Assembly (NCBI RefSeq): GCF_000284255.1 | Contig: NC_017075.1 | Location: forward strand, 434,001 to 498,000 | DNA length: 64,000 nucleotides | Origin: Rubrivivax gelatinosus IL144 | GTDB taxonomy: Bacteria; Pseudomonadota; Gammaproteobacteria; Burkholderiales; Burkholderiaceae_C | Reading direction: 5' to 3' | Shown here: positions 10,510 through 19,168 of the stretch, piece by piece | Layout: every line of letters begins with the position of its first letter | Numbering within the stretch: position 1 is the stretch's first letter | Position numbers and translations under genes: made by a program | The notes under the pieces: model-generated | Database searches by the model: none | The model's input: the letters and a program-made list of their open reading frames with translations, nothing else | Told to the model about the DNA's origin: nothing

Positions 10510-11803
10510 CTTGGCCGTCGCTCTGGTCGTCTTCGGCCTGCTGCCTTTCGTGCTGAAGCGCCCCTTCTGGGGCATCCTGCTGCTGGCCTGGCTGGGCTAC
10601 ATGAACCCGCACCGGCTGTGCTACGGGTTCATGCTGAACTTTCCGATCGTCTTCATCGTCGCGATCTTCACGATGATCGGGTTGCTCGTCGCGAAAGAGA
10701 CCAAGCGCATGGTCTGGTCGCGCGAGGTCGTCCTGCTGATCGTGTTCGTCATCTGGATGGGCATCACCACGACCCAGGCGATGTACCCGGCCTATGCCTG
10801 GCTGCAGTACGAGAAGGTGCTGAAGATCCAGATCATCACCTTCATGACGCTGCTGCTGCTGTCGACGCGCGAGCGCGTCGATCTATTCGTCTGGGTGGTG
10901 GCGCTGTCGCTGGGTTTCTATGGCCTCAAAGGCGGCGTCTTCACCATCGCCAAGGGCGGCGAGCACCGCGTCTGGGGCCCCGAGGGCACCTTCATCGGCG
11001 GCAACAACGAGCTGGCTTTGGCTCTCGTGATGACCATTCCGCTGATGCGCTACCTGCAGACGCAAGCGAAGCGGCGCTCGCTGCGCCTGGCGCTCGGGAC
11101 CATGATGTTCCTGACAGCGATCGCGGCGATCGGCAGCCAGTCGCGCGGTGCCCTGCTGGCGTTGAGCGCCATGGGCTTCATCTTCTGGCTCAAGGGCCGC
11201 CACAAGCTGCTGTTCGCCATCCTGATCCCCGCCGTGGCCGCGATCATCCTCGCGTTGATGCCGGAGACCTGGTACGAGCGGATGGGCACCATCGAGACCT
11301 ATCAGGACGACGCTTCCGCGCTGGGACGCATCAACGCATGGTGGATGGCGTGGAACCTGGCGCGCGACCGATTCTTCGGGGGCGGCTTCGAGGCCTTCCA
11401 AGCGCCGACGTTCGCGATCTATGCGCCGAACCCGGACAACGTCCACGACGCCCACAGCATCTACTTCGAGGTCATGGGCGAGCAAGGATTCGTCGGCCTC
11501 GCGATGTTCGTCGGGCTGCTGCTGCTGACGTGGCTGAAGTGCAGCCACGTCATCCGGATGTGCAAGAAGCGTCCGGACGGCGGCTGGGCGCGCGAACTGG
11601 CGGCGATGATCCAGGTGAGCATCATCGGTTACATGGTCGGCGGCGCTTTCCTCGGGCTGGCGAACTTCGACTACTTCTACCATCTGGTGGCGCTGGCCGT
11701 CGTGGTCCACGACATCGCGCTGCGCCGGCCTGCCGAGGGGGCGGCGCGCTCCGTGCCGCGGGCCGGAGGTGCCGCCGGCAGCAGGGCCGGGGCCAGCACG
11801 TGA
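10502..11803 (+). CDS. O-antigen ligase/polymerase-like protein, exosortase A-associated
   Basis: A 433-residue polytopic membrane protein with about ten hydrophobic segments. The opening LLAWLGYMNPHRLCYGF, the EGTFIGGNNELALALVM block and the large loop with ALGRINAWWMAW and NVHDAHSIYFEVMGEQG match the O-glycosylation ligase family linked to exosortase A (TIGR03097, from memory) and the wider Wzy/WaaL superfamily. It should polymerise or transfer the glycan at the outer face of the inner membrane. The ATG overlaps the stop of the adenylate-forming enzyme by 8 bases. The tail after about residue 410 is Ala/Gly-rich and looks dispensable. Confidence 0.9.
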   Translation: MRDLAVALVVFGLLPFVLKRPFWGILLLAWLGYMNPHRLCYGFMLNFPIVFIVAIFTMIGLLVAKETKRMVWSREVVLLIVFVIWMGITTTQAMYPAYAWLQYEKVLKIQIITFMTLLLLSTRERVDLFVWVVALSLGFYGLKGGVFTIAKGGEHRVWGPEGTFIGGNNELALALVMTIPLMRYLQTQAKRRSLRLALGTMMFLTAIAAIGSQSRGALLALSAMGFIFWLKGRHKLLFAILIPAVAAIILALMPETWYERMGTIETYQDDASALGRINAWWMAWNLARDRFFGGGFEAFQAPTFAIYAPNPDNVHDAHSIYFEVMGEQGFVGLAMFVGLLLLTWLKCSHVIRMCKKRPDGGWARELAAMIQVSIIGYMVGGAFLGLANFDYFYHLVALAVVVHDIALRRPAEGAARSVPRAGGAAGSRAGAST

Positions 11804-13017
11804 TGCCCGCGGGGGCTTGGCCGGCCTTCGGCGTTTTCGTCTGCGCGTGGGGCCTTGCCCTGTGCTCGATCCTGCTGGTGTACCGGAGGCAGATATCGGC
11901 GGCCTGGCGTGAGCCGGTGTGTGCCCGCCCGCTCCTGGTCATCGAGAGCGACGACTGGGGCGCCGGCCCGCTGCCACAGGCCGAGGCACTGGACGCGCTG
12001 GCCGAGATCCTGACCGAAGTGCGCGATGCGTCGGGGCGTCCGGCGACCTTGTCTTTGGCCGTGGTGCTCGCGGTGCCTGACGCCGCGAGCGGGCGCCTGG
12101 AACTCGACGATCTGCGTCTCGCGCCCGTGCTCGAGGCGATCCGCCGCGGTGTCGACCGTGGCGTGTTCAGCCTCAACCTCCATGGTCTCGAGCATTACTG
12201 GCTGCCTGCCTTGAAGGCTTCGCAGGATCCGGCCGTCGCGCAATGGCTCGCCCAGCCGGCACCGGCTGCCACGGAGATGTTGCCGCCGCATCTGCAGAGC
12301 CGCTGGGTCGACGCCGCGACGCTGCCGTCCCGGCCGCTGGATGCCGGTGACATCGCCCGGGCGGTGGATGAGGAGGTGTCGCTGTTTCGTCGTGTGTTCG
12401 GTCGGATCCCTGCTGCGGTGGTGCCGCCCACCTTCGTCTGGACCCGGGAGGTGGAGCGCGCCTGGGTCGCCGCCGGGGTGCGTTGCGTCGTGACGCCGGG
12501 CTGCCGCTACACGCAGCGAGGCCGGGGTGGGGAGGCTTGTGGGGTGGAGGGGCCTATCCGCAACGGCGACCATGCGGATGAGCTGCTCTACCTGGCGCGC
12601 AGCGAGTACTTCGAGCCTGTCAAGGGGCGGGGCGCGGCCCACGCGCTTCAGGCGCTCACCCGAGACCTGATGCTGGGCCGTCCCTGCGTGCTCGAGAATC
12701 ACCGCAACAACTTCTGCCAGGACGCGGCGCTGCGTGCCCGCTCTCTGGAAGAGCTCCGCCACTTCTTGCGGGCCGCGCTCGACCTTCATCCGGGACTGCG
12801 CTTCGTCACCACCGCCGAACTGGCCGCGCTTTACCGGCATCCGGGGGCGGACGGCTTTGCGTCGGGGCGCACGAAGTGGCCCTTCCTCTGGCGCCGGCTC
12901 CAGGCGACGGGCCGGCTCTGGAAACTGCTGCGCCTGACCGGCGCAGCGGCGATGGGTGGCCTTGCCGTTGCACTGCTTTCGACGCCCGGTGTGCGTGCTC
13001 CCGCCGGAGGCAAATGA
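11803..13017 (+). CDS. Polysaccharide deacetylase-like protein with N-terminal membrane anchor
   Basis: A 404-residue protein with one N-terminal hydrophobic segment (about residues 5-27). Then follow motifs that look like a divergent deacetylase fold: LLVIESDDWGAGP with a paired Asp, FSLNLHGLEHYW with two His, VVPPTFVWT, and VLENHRNNF. These resemble the metal ligands and base of NodB-type deacetylases but in a different spelling, so activity is inferred. The ATG overlaps the previous stop by one base (TGATG); a GTG directly before it is an alternative. A second, weaker hydrophobic stretch lies near the C terminus. Confidence 0.7.
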   Translation: MPAGAWPAFGVFVCAWGLALCSILLVYRRQISAAWREPVCARPLLVIESDDWGAGPLPQAEALDALAEILTEVRDASGRPATLSLAVVLAVPDAASGRLELDDLRLAPVLEAIRRGVDRGVFSLNLHGLEHYWLPALKASQDPAVAQWLAQPAPAATEMLPPHLQSRWVDAATLPSRPLDAGDIARAVDEEVSLFRRVFGRIPAAVVPPTFVWTREVERAWVAAGVRCVVTPGCRYTQRGRGGEACGVEGPIRNGDHADELLYLARSEYFEPVKGRGAAHALQALTRDLMLGRPCVLENHRNNFCQDAALRARSLEELRHFLRAALDLHPGLRFVTTAELAALYRHPGADGFASGRTKWPFLWRRLQATGRLWKLLRLTGAAAMGGLAVALLSTPGVRAPAGGK

Positions 13018-14094
13018 GCCCCCTCGCTGGCGAAATCGAGACCTTCCTCCTGCGCGAGGACGACATCCCGGCCTGCGTTGCGTTGGCCGAGCGGTGCTTC
13101 GACGCCTTCGCGGGCCAGCCTCACCTGGTGGGGCAGTGGTTCGAGCGCCGGATCCGCCGCAACCCATGGCAGGTGCAGCTCCCCGGCATCGGTGTCGGCC
13201 TGCGCGAAGAAGGGCGGCTCATCGGCTTTCGCGCCATGTTCGCGCAGCCGTGGTGGCTGGCCGGCCGATCCACCGTCGCCGCCTTCGCGGCGCATACCGC
13301 GGTGGATGACGCCTATCGAGGTCGGGGGCTCGGTTCCCGGCTCATCGCCGACAGCCGTCGTTTCGCGGACTTGACGGGCAGCACGTCCGCGGGCGACATC
13401 ACGCAGCGGGCGTATGCCTCGCTGGGCTTCCTGGCCGTGGGGGGGGGCGGACAACGACTTCCACCGCTGTCGCGCCAGCTACGTCGGATCCTGGCGTGCT
13501 CGGCTCGGTCCCCGGCTGGGTCGGCCAGTCGGCGAGATCTGCGATCTCGCGTTGAGGCTGCGCCGCCTGGAGTCGGCGCCGGTCTGCGGTCATCTGCTCG
13601 TCGACGAAGCCGGCTGCGGCGAAGAGTTCGACAGCTTCTGGAGTCAAGTTCGCGACGGCTACGGGTCGTGCCTGCAGCGCGATGCGCGATTCCTTCAATG
13701 GCGACTCTTCGACGCCGCCACGCATCCGTTGACGCTGAGCGCGCTTCGAGACGCGCAGGGGCGATTGAAGGCCTGGGCCGTGTGGGGCCGGCAGGAGTAC
13801 TCGCGCGATGTCAGTGCCGCCGTTCTGCGCGACGTGCTGTGCCCGGCGGGCGACCGAGAGACGTTTGGCCTGTTGTTGAGCCTGCTGCTGCGGCGTTGGC
13901 GGCGTGCCGGCTCGACCTGGGCCAGCCTCGAGGTCGCGATGCCCTGGATCAGTGACGTGTTCCGCTCAAGCGGCTGCGAGCACGTTCCCTCGCGAGGCAA
14001 CCGCTACCACGTTCACCTGGCCTCTGCTGTCGACCCGGCCGTTCTCGGGAACTGGTACCGAGGCGCACTGGACGGCGACTATTTCGACTACTGA
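13014..14094 (+). pseudogene. GNAT-type acyltransferase gene, frameshifted in a run of nine G (possibly phase-variable)
   Basis: The first 142 codons read as a GNAT N-acyltransferase (opening MSPLAGEIETFLLREDD, acyl-CoA loop AYRGRGLGSRLIADSRRF). At the nine-G run 13439-13447 the frame is lost. The rest of the protein (ADNDFHRC ... LDGDYFDY) continues in the next frame to a stop at 14092-14094. With eight or eleven G the two parts join into one protein; the eight-G form would have 359 residues. As printed, translation from the ATG at 13014 would run out of frame to 13955. The ATG overlaps the deacetylase stop as ATGA. The cause may be true decay, slippage-based switching or a homopolymer sequencing error; the sequence alone cannot tell. 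Confidence 0.8.
13439..13447 (+). repeat. Nine-G homopolymer within an acyltransferase gene
   Basis: A run of nine G follows GCCGT and precedes CGGAC. It sits at codon 142 of the GNAT gene and is exactly where the coding frame changes. Runs of this kind are prone to slipped-strand change in length and to sequencing error. Confidence 0.95.
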
Positions 14095-14104
14095 ACCGAG
14101 CGTC

Positions 14105-15136
14105 ATGCAATCCGATACACGGCCCGAAGGAGCCGAGCGCGTGGCCGTCATCGCCACCGTCCTCAACGAGCGAAAAGGCATCGCGGTCCTGCTCGACGGC
14201 TTTCTGCGCCAGACCCGGCCCGCCGACGAGATCGTCGTCGTCGACGGCGGCTCGACCGACGGCACCCTGGACGTGCTGCAGGACTACGCGCGTCGCCACC
14301 CGAGCGTACGCGTGTTCGTGGAGCCGGGGGCCAACATCGCGCGAGGTCGCAACGTCGCCATTCATCACAGCCGTGCCGACATCGTCTGCGTCACCGACGG
14401 CGGCTGCACGCCGGAACCCGACTGGATCGAGGAACTCGTGCGCCCGCTTGTCGGCCATCCGGAGTTCGGCGCCGTCACCGGCGTGCGCCGTATCGACGCC
14501 GCCAACCGATTCGAGGCCTATGCCGGCCTGCTGACGACTTCCGGCAATGCCGCCGACGAGGCCCAGCGTGTGTTCCACGGCCGAAACTCCGCGTTCCGCA
14601 AGTCCTTGTGGCAGCAGGTGGGTGGATATCCCGAGTGGCTTTACACCGCGGAAGACACCCTGTTCGCTCAGCGTGCCAAGGCCCTCGGATGCCGCGTCGC
14701 GCTGGCGGACTCGGCAGTCGTCGGCTGGCGGCCGCGGCCGACCTTGCGCAAGGTGGCCAAGCAGTACTTTCTTTATGGCCGCGGCACCGGCCGTATCGGG
14801 GCGAGCGACCTGGCGGCGGTCCGCTACCACCTGCGCAACCATGCACTCTGGATGCTCTGCCTGCTCGTCAGCCCCTTGGTGCCGCTGGCGGCGCTGGCCG
14901 CCGCCGCGATCCTCGGCTTCATGTTCCGCACGCTGGTGCTGCCGGTCCTGCGCACCACCCGCCCCGACGGCTGGGCCCCGTACTACGTCACCCTGCTCGT
15001 GATGACGCGCAGCCTCGCGAACAACCTCGGGCAGCTCTATGGCGAGCGCGAATACCGCACCGAAGCCGAGTTCCGCCGCAACCTCGAGCTGTACCGGCGG
15101 GGCGAGTGGCGCATGGCACCCGTCGCGACGGTTTGA
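14105..15136 (+). CDS. GT2 family glycosyltransferase with C-terminal membrane segments
   Basis: A 343-residue GT-A enzyme. The N-terminal nucleotide-sugar motifs VAVIATVLNERKGI and EIVVVDGGSTDGTLDVL are clear. VCVTDGGCTPEPDW occupies the metal-binding (DxD-like) site, and AEDTLFAQRAKALGCR is the acceptor-side motif. Two or three hydrophobic segments follow at about residues 245-300. It is the last gene of the plus-strand run and converges on the minus-strand operon with only four bases between the stops. Its sugar is unknown. Confidence 0.87.
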   Translation: MQSDTRPEGAERVAVIATVLNERKGIAVLLDGFLRQTRPADEIVVVDGGSTDGTLDVLQDYARRHPSVRVFVEPGANIARGRNVAIHHSRADIVCVTDGGCTPEPDWIEELVRPLVGHPEFGAVTGVRRIDAANRFEAYAGLLTTSGNAADEAQRVFHGRNSAFRKSLWQQVGGYPEWLYTAEDTLFAQRAKALGCRVALADSAVVGWRPRPTLRKVAKQYFLYGRGTGRIGASDLAAVRYHLRNHALWMLCLLVSPLVPLAALAAAAILGFMFRTLVLPVLRTTRPDGWAPYYVTLLVMTRSLANNLGQLYGEREYRTEAEFRRNLELYRRGEWRMAPVATV

Positions 15137-15140
15137 GGCC

Positions 15141-17519
15141 TCAAGGCCCCAGGATCACTTCGTAGACCGTTTGCACCTGGCGCACGTGCTCGGCCACCGC
15201 GAAGCGCCGCAGCGCTTCCTCGCGCGCCGCGGCGCCCAGGCGCCGGCCGAGCTCGCGGTCGGCGTGCAGCTGCAGGATGCGCGCTGCCAGTTCGTCGGCG
15301 TCGTTGGGCTTGAACAGCAGCCCGGTGCGGCCGTCCTCGACCATCTCGACGGCGCCGCCGTGCGCCGGCGCCAGCAGCGGCCGCGCCATCGTCATCGACT
15401 CGATGATCATCGTGCCCAGCGGCTCCGGCGAGGTCGAGGCCGAGAGCACGATGTCCAGCCCGTTGTAGACCTCGGCCATGGCGCTCACGTGGCCGGTGAA
15501 GACGACGCGGCCGGCAAACGGCGGCTGCGCCGCGCGCTCGCGCAGCTCGGCCTCGAAGTAGCGGCACTCCTCGGGCGCGGCGCCGACGATGACGAACACC
15601 GCGTCGGGCATGCGCGTGGCGACGCGCTCGACGGCGTCGAGGAACAGGCGCTGGCCCTTCCACGGGATCAGCATGCCGACCAGGCCGACGGCGAAGGCGT
15701 CTTCGGCGATGCCGTGGCGGCGGCGGAAGGCGCCGCCGTCGGCCGCCAGGTCCAGCTTGTCGAGCTCGATGCCGTCGTAGACGTAGCAGCGCTTGCGCTC
15801 GGGCACGCCGAGCCGGCCGATGCTGTCGGACACCCAGCGCGAGACGGCGATGAAGTGGTCGGGCAGGCGGAACAGCGAATGCATCATCGGCGAACCCTGC
15901 TGGTCGCCGCGCACGTGCGCGACCACCGGCACGCCGGCCAGCTTGCCGGCCAGCACCGCGGCGCGGTTGCACAGCGGCTCGTTGTTCACGTGGATCAGCG
16001 CCGGGCGAAAGCGCAGCACGGTCCACAGCGTCTGAAGGAACGAAGGCAGGAAGTTGCCGATGTCGTCGGCGCGCGCGAGCACTTGGTTGGCCAGCCAGCG
16101 CAGCCCGGGCAGGGCGTCGGGCCAGCGCGCGTCGGCCAGACGGCGCTTGGCGCTGACCGTGTCCAGCCGCCGGTCGGGGATGTGCTTCCAGCGCGACTCG
16201 TTGGCGATGTCCTGGTACTTGGCGTCGCCCAGCCCGGTGACCACCATCGGCTCCCAGCGGCTGCGGTCCAGGTTGCGCACCAGGTGGCGCAGGCAGATGA
16301 TCGCGCCGCCGTAGCCGATGCCGTTCTCGACGAAGAGCACGCGCCGCGGCGGCGCCAGCAGCGCGGCGTACAGCGCCTCGTAGCGGTCGGCGACACGTTC
16401 GATCGCGTAATGGCGCTCTGCGGCGGCGCGGGCCGCGCGCCCCATCGCCGTGCCGGCCGGGCCCAGCGCCTCGCGCACCGCGGCGCCCAGGGCGGCGCTG
16501 TCGTCGGGCGCGTAGGTGCGGCCGGTGAGGCCCTCGACGACCAGCTCGCGCGTGCCGCTGGCCGCGGCCGCGACGCAGGGCAGGCCGCAGGCCATGGCCT
16601 CGAGCACGACGTTGGGCAGGCCTTCCTTCACCGAGGGCAGCAGCAGCAGGTCGGCGGCGCCATAGTAGCGAGTCAGGTCGGCGCTGAAGTCGTGCAGCGC
16701 GAAACGCTGCGGGTGCGCCGCGGCCAGCGCCGCGAGCCGGCCGCGCAGCGCGCCGTCGCGGTCGTCGCGGCTGCGCGGGCCGACGGCGACCAGCAGCGCG
16801 CCGGTGCCGAAGGCGTCTTCGGCGCACCAGCGCTCGGCCAGCCAGAGGATGTTCTTGCGTTCGTCGAGCACGCCGGCGTACAGCGCCAGCGGGCGCTCGG
16901 CCGGCAGGCCGAGTTCGCCGCGCAGGCGCCGGCGCTCGCCGGCGTCCACCGGGTGGAAGCGCATCGTGTCGACGCCGTTGGGCACGTGGTGCACGCGCTG
17001 CGCCGGCAGGCCGCCGGCGCGGAACTCGTCGACCAGGTCGCGGCTGATCGCGACGTGGGTGTCGATGCGCCCGAGCATCGCCCGGTGCAGCCGGCCGACG
17101 AGGGTGTGCGACAGGCCTTGCAGGTCGTCGTTGGCGAGGCTGGCCTTGATCAGCGACTTCAGCCCCAGCAGCCGTGCCAGCGGGCCGATGAAGGCGTTGG
17201 TGAAGTAGGCGCCGTGGCTGTGCAGCACGTCGAAGTCGCGCCGCCGGCGCCAGACGTGACGCGCGAGGTTGAACCAGAGCCGGAACTCGCGGTGCTTGCG
17301 CATGCGCCCGGGCTCGACGCGGTGCACCGCGAAGCCGTCGACGACGACGTCCTCCTCGAGCCCGGCCCAGCGGTTGGTGACGAACTCGACGTGGTGGCCA
17401 CGCGCGCGCAGCACGCGCGCCAGCGTCAGCGCCTGGATCGCCGCGCCGCTGTATTCGGGGGCGAAGTAGGCCGTGTACATCAGCACGCGGGCGGGGCGGG
17501 GCGGGGGCAGGTGGGTCAT
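15141..17519 (-). CDS. Tandem fused glycosyltransferase (GT4-GT4)
   Basis: A 792-residue protein built from two full GT-B glycosyltransferases. The first (about residues 1-390) opens RVLMYTAYFAPEYSGAAIQA and has the donor motif KEGLPNVVLEAMACGLP. The second starts at about residue 392 with RRVLFVENGIGYGG and has SPEPLGTMIIESMTMARPLL. There is no stop or frameshift between them, and the linker is only a few residues, so this is a genuine fusion. Two successive sugar additions by one polypeptide is the simplest reading. The start ATG overlaps the stop of the upstream asparagine-synthetase homologue (ATGA, 17516-17519). It is the last gene of the operon that begins at 24847. Confidence 0.9.
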   Translation of the reverse strand: MTHLPPPRPARVLMYTAYFAPEYSGAAIQALTLARVLRARGHHVEFVTNRWAGLEEDVVVDGFAVHRVEPGRMRKHREFRLWFNLARHVWRRRRDFDVLHSHGAYFTNAFIGPLARLLGLKSLIKASLANDDLQGLSHTLVGRLHRAMLGRIDTHVAISRDLVDEFRAGGLPAQRVHHVPNGVDTMRFHPVDAGERRRLRGELGLPAERPLALYAGVLDERKNILWLAERWCAEDAFGTGALLVAVGPRSRDDRDGALRGRLAALAAAHPQRFALHDFSADLTRYYGAADLLLLPSVKEGLPNVVLEAMACGLPCVAAAASGTRELVVEGLTGRTYAPDDSAALGAAVREALGPAGTAMGRAARAAAERHYAIERVADRYEALYAALLAPPRRVLFVENGIGYGGAIICLRHLVRNLDRSRWEPMVVTGLGDAKYQDIANESRWKHIPDRRLDTVSAKRRLADARWPDALPGLRWLANQVLARADDIGNFLPSFLQTLWTVLRFRPALIHVNNEPLCNRAAVLAGKLAGVPVVAHVRGDQQGSPMMHSLFRLPDHFIAVSRWVSDSIGRLGVPERKRCYVYDGIELDKLDLAADGGAFRRRHGIAEDAFAVGLVGMLIPWKGQRLFLDAVERVATRMPDAVFVIVGAAPEECRYFEAELRERAAQPPFAGRVVFTGHVSAMAEVYNGLDIVLSASTSPEPLGTMIIESMTMARPLLAPAHGGAVEMVEDGRTGLLFKPNDADELAARILQLHADRELGRRLGAAAREEALRRFAVAEHVRQVQTVYEVILGP

Positions 17520-19168
17520 CGGTCGCCCGATCGGGAAAGCCAAGCGTCCAGCACGATGAGGCTCCAGACGCGGAACGCGAGGCCGTTCTCGCCAGCGAGG
17601 AAGCGCCGGGCCAGACTCTGGACCTGCCGAGGGTCCAGCAGTCCGTGTCGGCGCCAGCGCGAAGCCTCCAGGTGCTCGTGAACGATCACATGATCGTCGG
17701 CCTGCAGGAAAGCGAGCAGGGGGAAGTCGAAGCCGTGCTTCGGCGTGTCCCAAAAGCCGGCCGGCAGGTGGCGAGCCAGCAACGTACGCAGGATGCGCTT
17801 GTTCTCGCCGGGCCGGAAGCGGTAGTGCGTCGGCAGGCCGCGTAGCAGCGTCGCGGCACGGCCCTCGCAGAACGGATAGCGGACTGGCGGCCCGGACAGC
17901 CGCGCGGCCTGCGGCAGTCGGTCGCAAGGCATGGTGTCGATCAGGGCGCTGAAGCGCGCAAAGTGCTCGTGACGGGCGTAGCGGCCATAGGCTGCGTAGA
18001 ACGCCGTGTCGGCGAACGACACCGGCTCGCCGCACAGCGCCTCGATCTCCGTGCGCGTGAACCCACGCCAGCGGATCATCGTGTCGGCCGGGTGCTCGAA
18101 ATCGATGATCGGTGCGTACCCCGACAGAAAATCGACAGCGCGCAGGCCGCGGTGCGCGATCCGTCGCCATCCGGGGGGAATCAGCGACCCGTACTGCGTT
18201 GCCAGGCGTACGTGTCGCGGCGGCATCGCGCCAAGCGCCTCGTCCGCTCCGGTGCCGTCGAGCACGACGTCGAATCGAGAGGCACAGTGCTCCAGCGCCA
18301 GCAGCGTCGCGGGTGTCGCAGGATCGGCGCTCGGCTGTTCGGCGCCCTGTCCCAGGCGACGCACCGCGTCGCGGTACTGGGCGACCCCGAACCGCAAGGT
18401 CTCGTGGTGCAGCCCGAGCGCCCGTGCGATGGCCTGTGCCGCGCCCGACTCGTCGAATGGCGCTGTGTCGAACCCGACCGTGACCGCGACGACATCTGGC
18501 CGTCGGGCGGCCGCCAGAGCGCACAGCAGCGACGAGTCGATGCCGCCGCTGAGGAAGGCCGCCGGGTGCTGCGCGCTTGCCAGGCCGAGAGTCACCGCCT
18601 CGTCGAGCAGTCGCGCGACCTCGTCTGCAGCTTCCTCGTATGCCATCGCCGACGAGGCCGGCGTCGCCTCCGGCGCCGGCGGCCTGCGCCGGCCCCCCGA
18701 CCAACGGACCGCGATGCCGGGCTCGGCGGCCTCCACGCCGTCGAACATCGTGTGCGGCGCCGTGATGTCGCCGAACCGGAGGTACTCGTGCAGCGATCGC
18801 CGGCGGATGGCAGGCGGCGCGCGGTGCTGGGCGATCAGGGCCGCCAGATCGCTGGCGAAGAGCAGGCGGTCGCCGTCTGCGCGGAAGAACAGGTTGCGCA
18901 GGCCCGACCGGTCCCGATACAGGAGGCGTTCGTCGCCATGCTCCAGAGCCAAGGCGAACACGCCGTGCAGGCGCCAGAGCACGCGCTCGCCCCAGCGCAT
19001 CCATCCCGTCCCGACGAGCCCGACCGGGTCGGGCGGGACGCCCAGTTCGCCGGCCAGGGACTCGGCGTTGCCAAGAACGCCGGCGAACCAGACCGTCGGC
19101 GTCTCGGGCCGCGAGTCGCCGAAACGGCCGGCGAACCCGCCGTAGGGCTGTATGGCGTCCTCGTTCAC
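17516..19168 (-). CDS. Asparagine synthetase homologue lacking the glutaminase Cys
   Basis: A 550-residue protein with the two-domain layout of class B asparagine synthetase. The synthetase PP-loop FLSGGIDSSLL is intact (Ser207), and VVLDGTGADEALG and RPGENKRILRTLL follow. The N-terminal domain is recognisable (LHGVFALALEH, YRDRSGLRNLFF), but the protein starts MNEDAIQPYGGF with no Cys at position 2, so it should not hydrolyse glutamine. It may use free ammonia, another amine, or catalyse an intramolecular ligation as beta-lactam synthetase does. The start is a GTG at 19168 inside a GTGA overlap with the upstream gene. No better upstream start restores a Cys. Confidence 0.85.
   Translation of the reverse strand: MNEDAIQPYGGFAGRFGDSRPETPTVWFAGVLGNAESLAGELGVPPDPVGLVGTGWMRWGERVLWRLHGVFALALEHGDERLLYRDRSGLRNLFFRADGDRLLFASDLAALIAQHRAPPAIRRRSLHEYLRFGDITAPHTMFDGVEAAEPGIAVRWSGGRRRPPAPEATPASSAMAYEEAADEVARLLDEAVTLGLASAQHPAAFLSGGIDSSLLCALAAARRPDVVAVTVGFDTAPFDESGAAQAIARALGLHHETLRFGVAQYRDAVRRLGQGAEQPSADPATPATLLALEHCASRFDVVLDGTGADEALGAMPPRHVRLATQYGSLIPPGWRRIAHRGLRAVDFLSGYAPIIDFEHPADTMIRWRGFTRTEIEALCGEPVSFADTAFYAAYGRYARHEHFARFSALIDTMPCDRLPQAARLSGPPVRYPFCEGRAATLLRGLPTHYRFRPGENKRILRTLLARHLPAGFWDTPKHGFDFPLLAFLQADDHVIVHEHLEASRWRRHGLLDPRQVQSLARRFLAGENGLAFRVWSLIVLDAWLSRSGDR

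Noticed and set aside
13414..14094. A separate gene starting at the ATG at 13414
   Set aside because: It has no ribosome site and starts within the conserved acyltransferase frame; it is the second part of the frameshifted gene.
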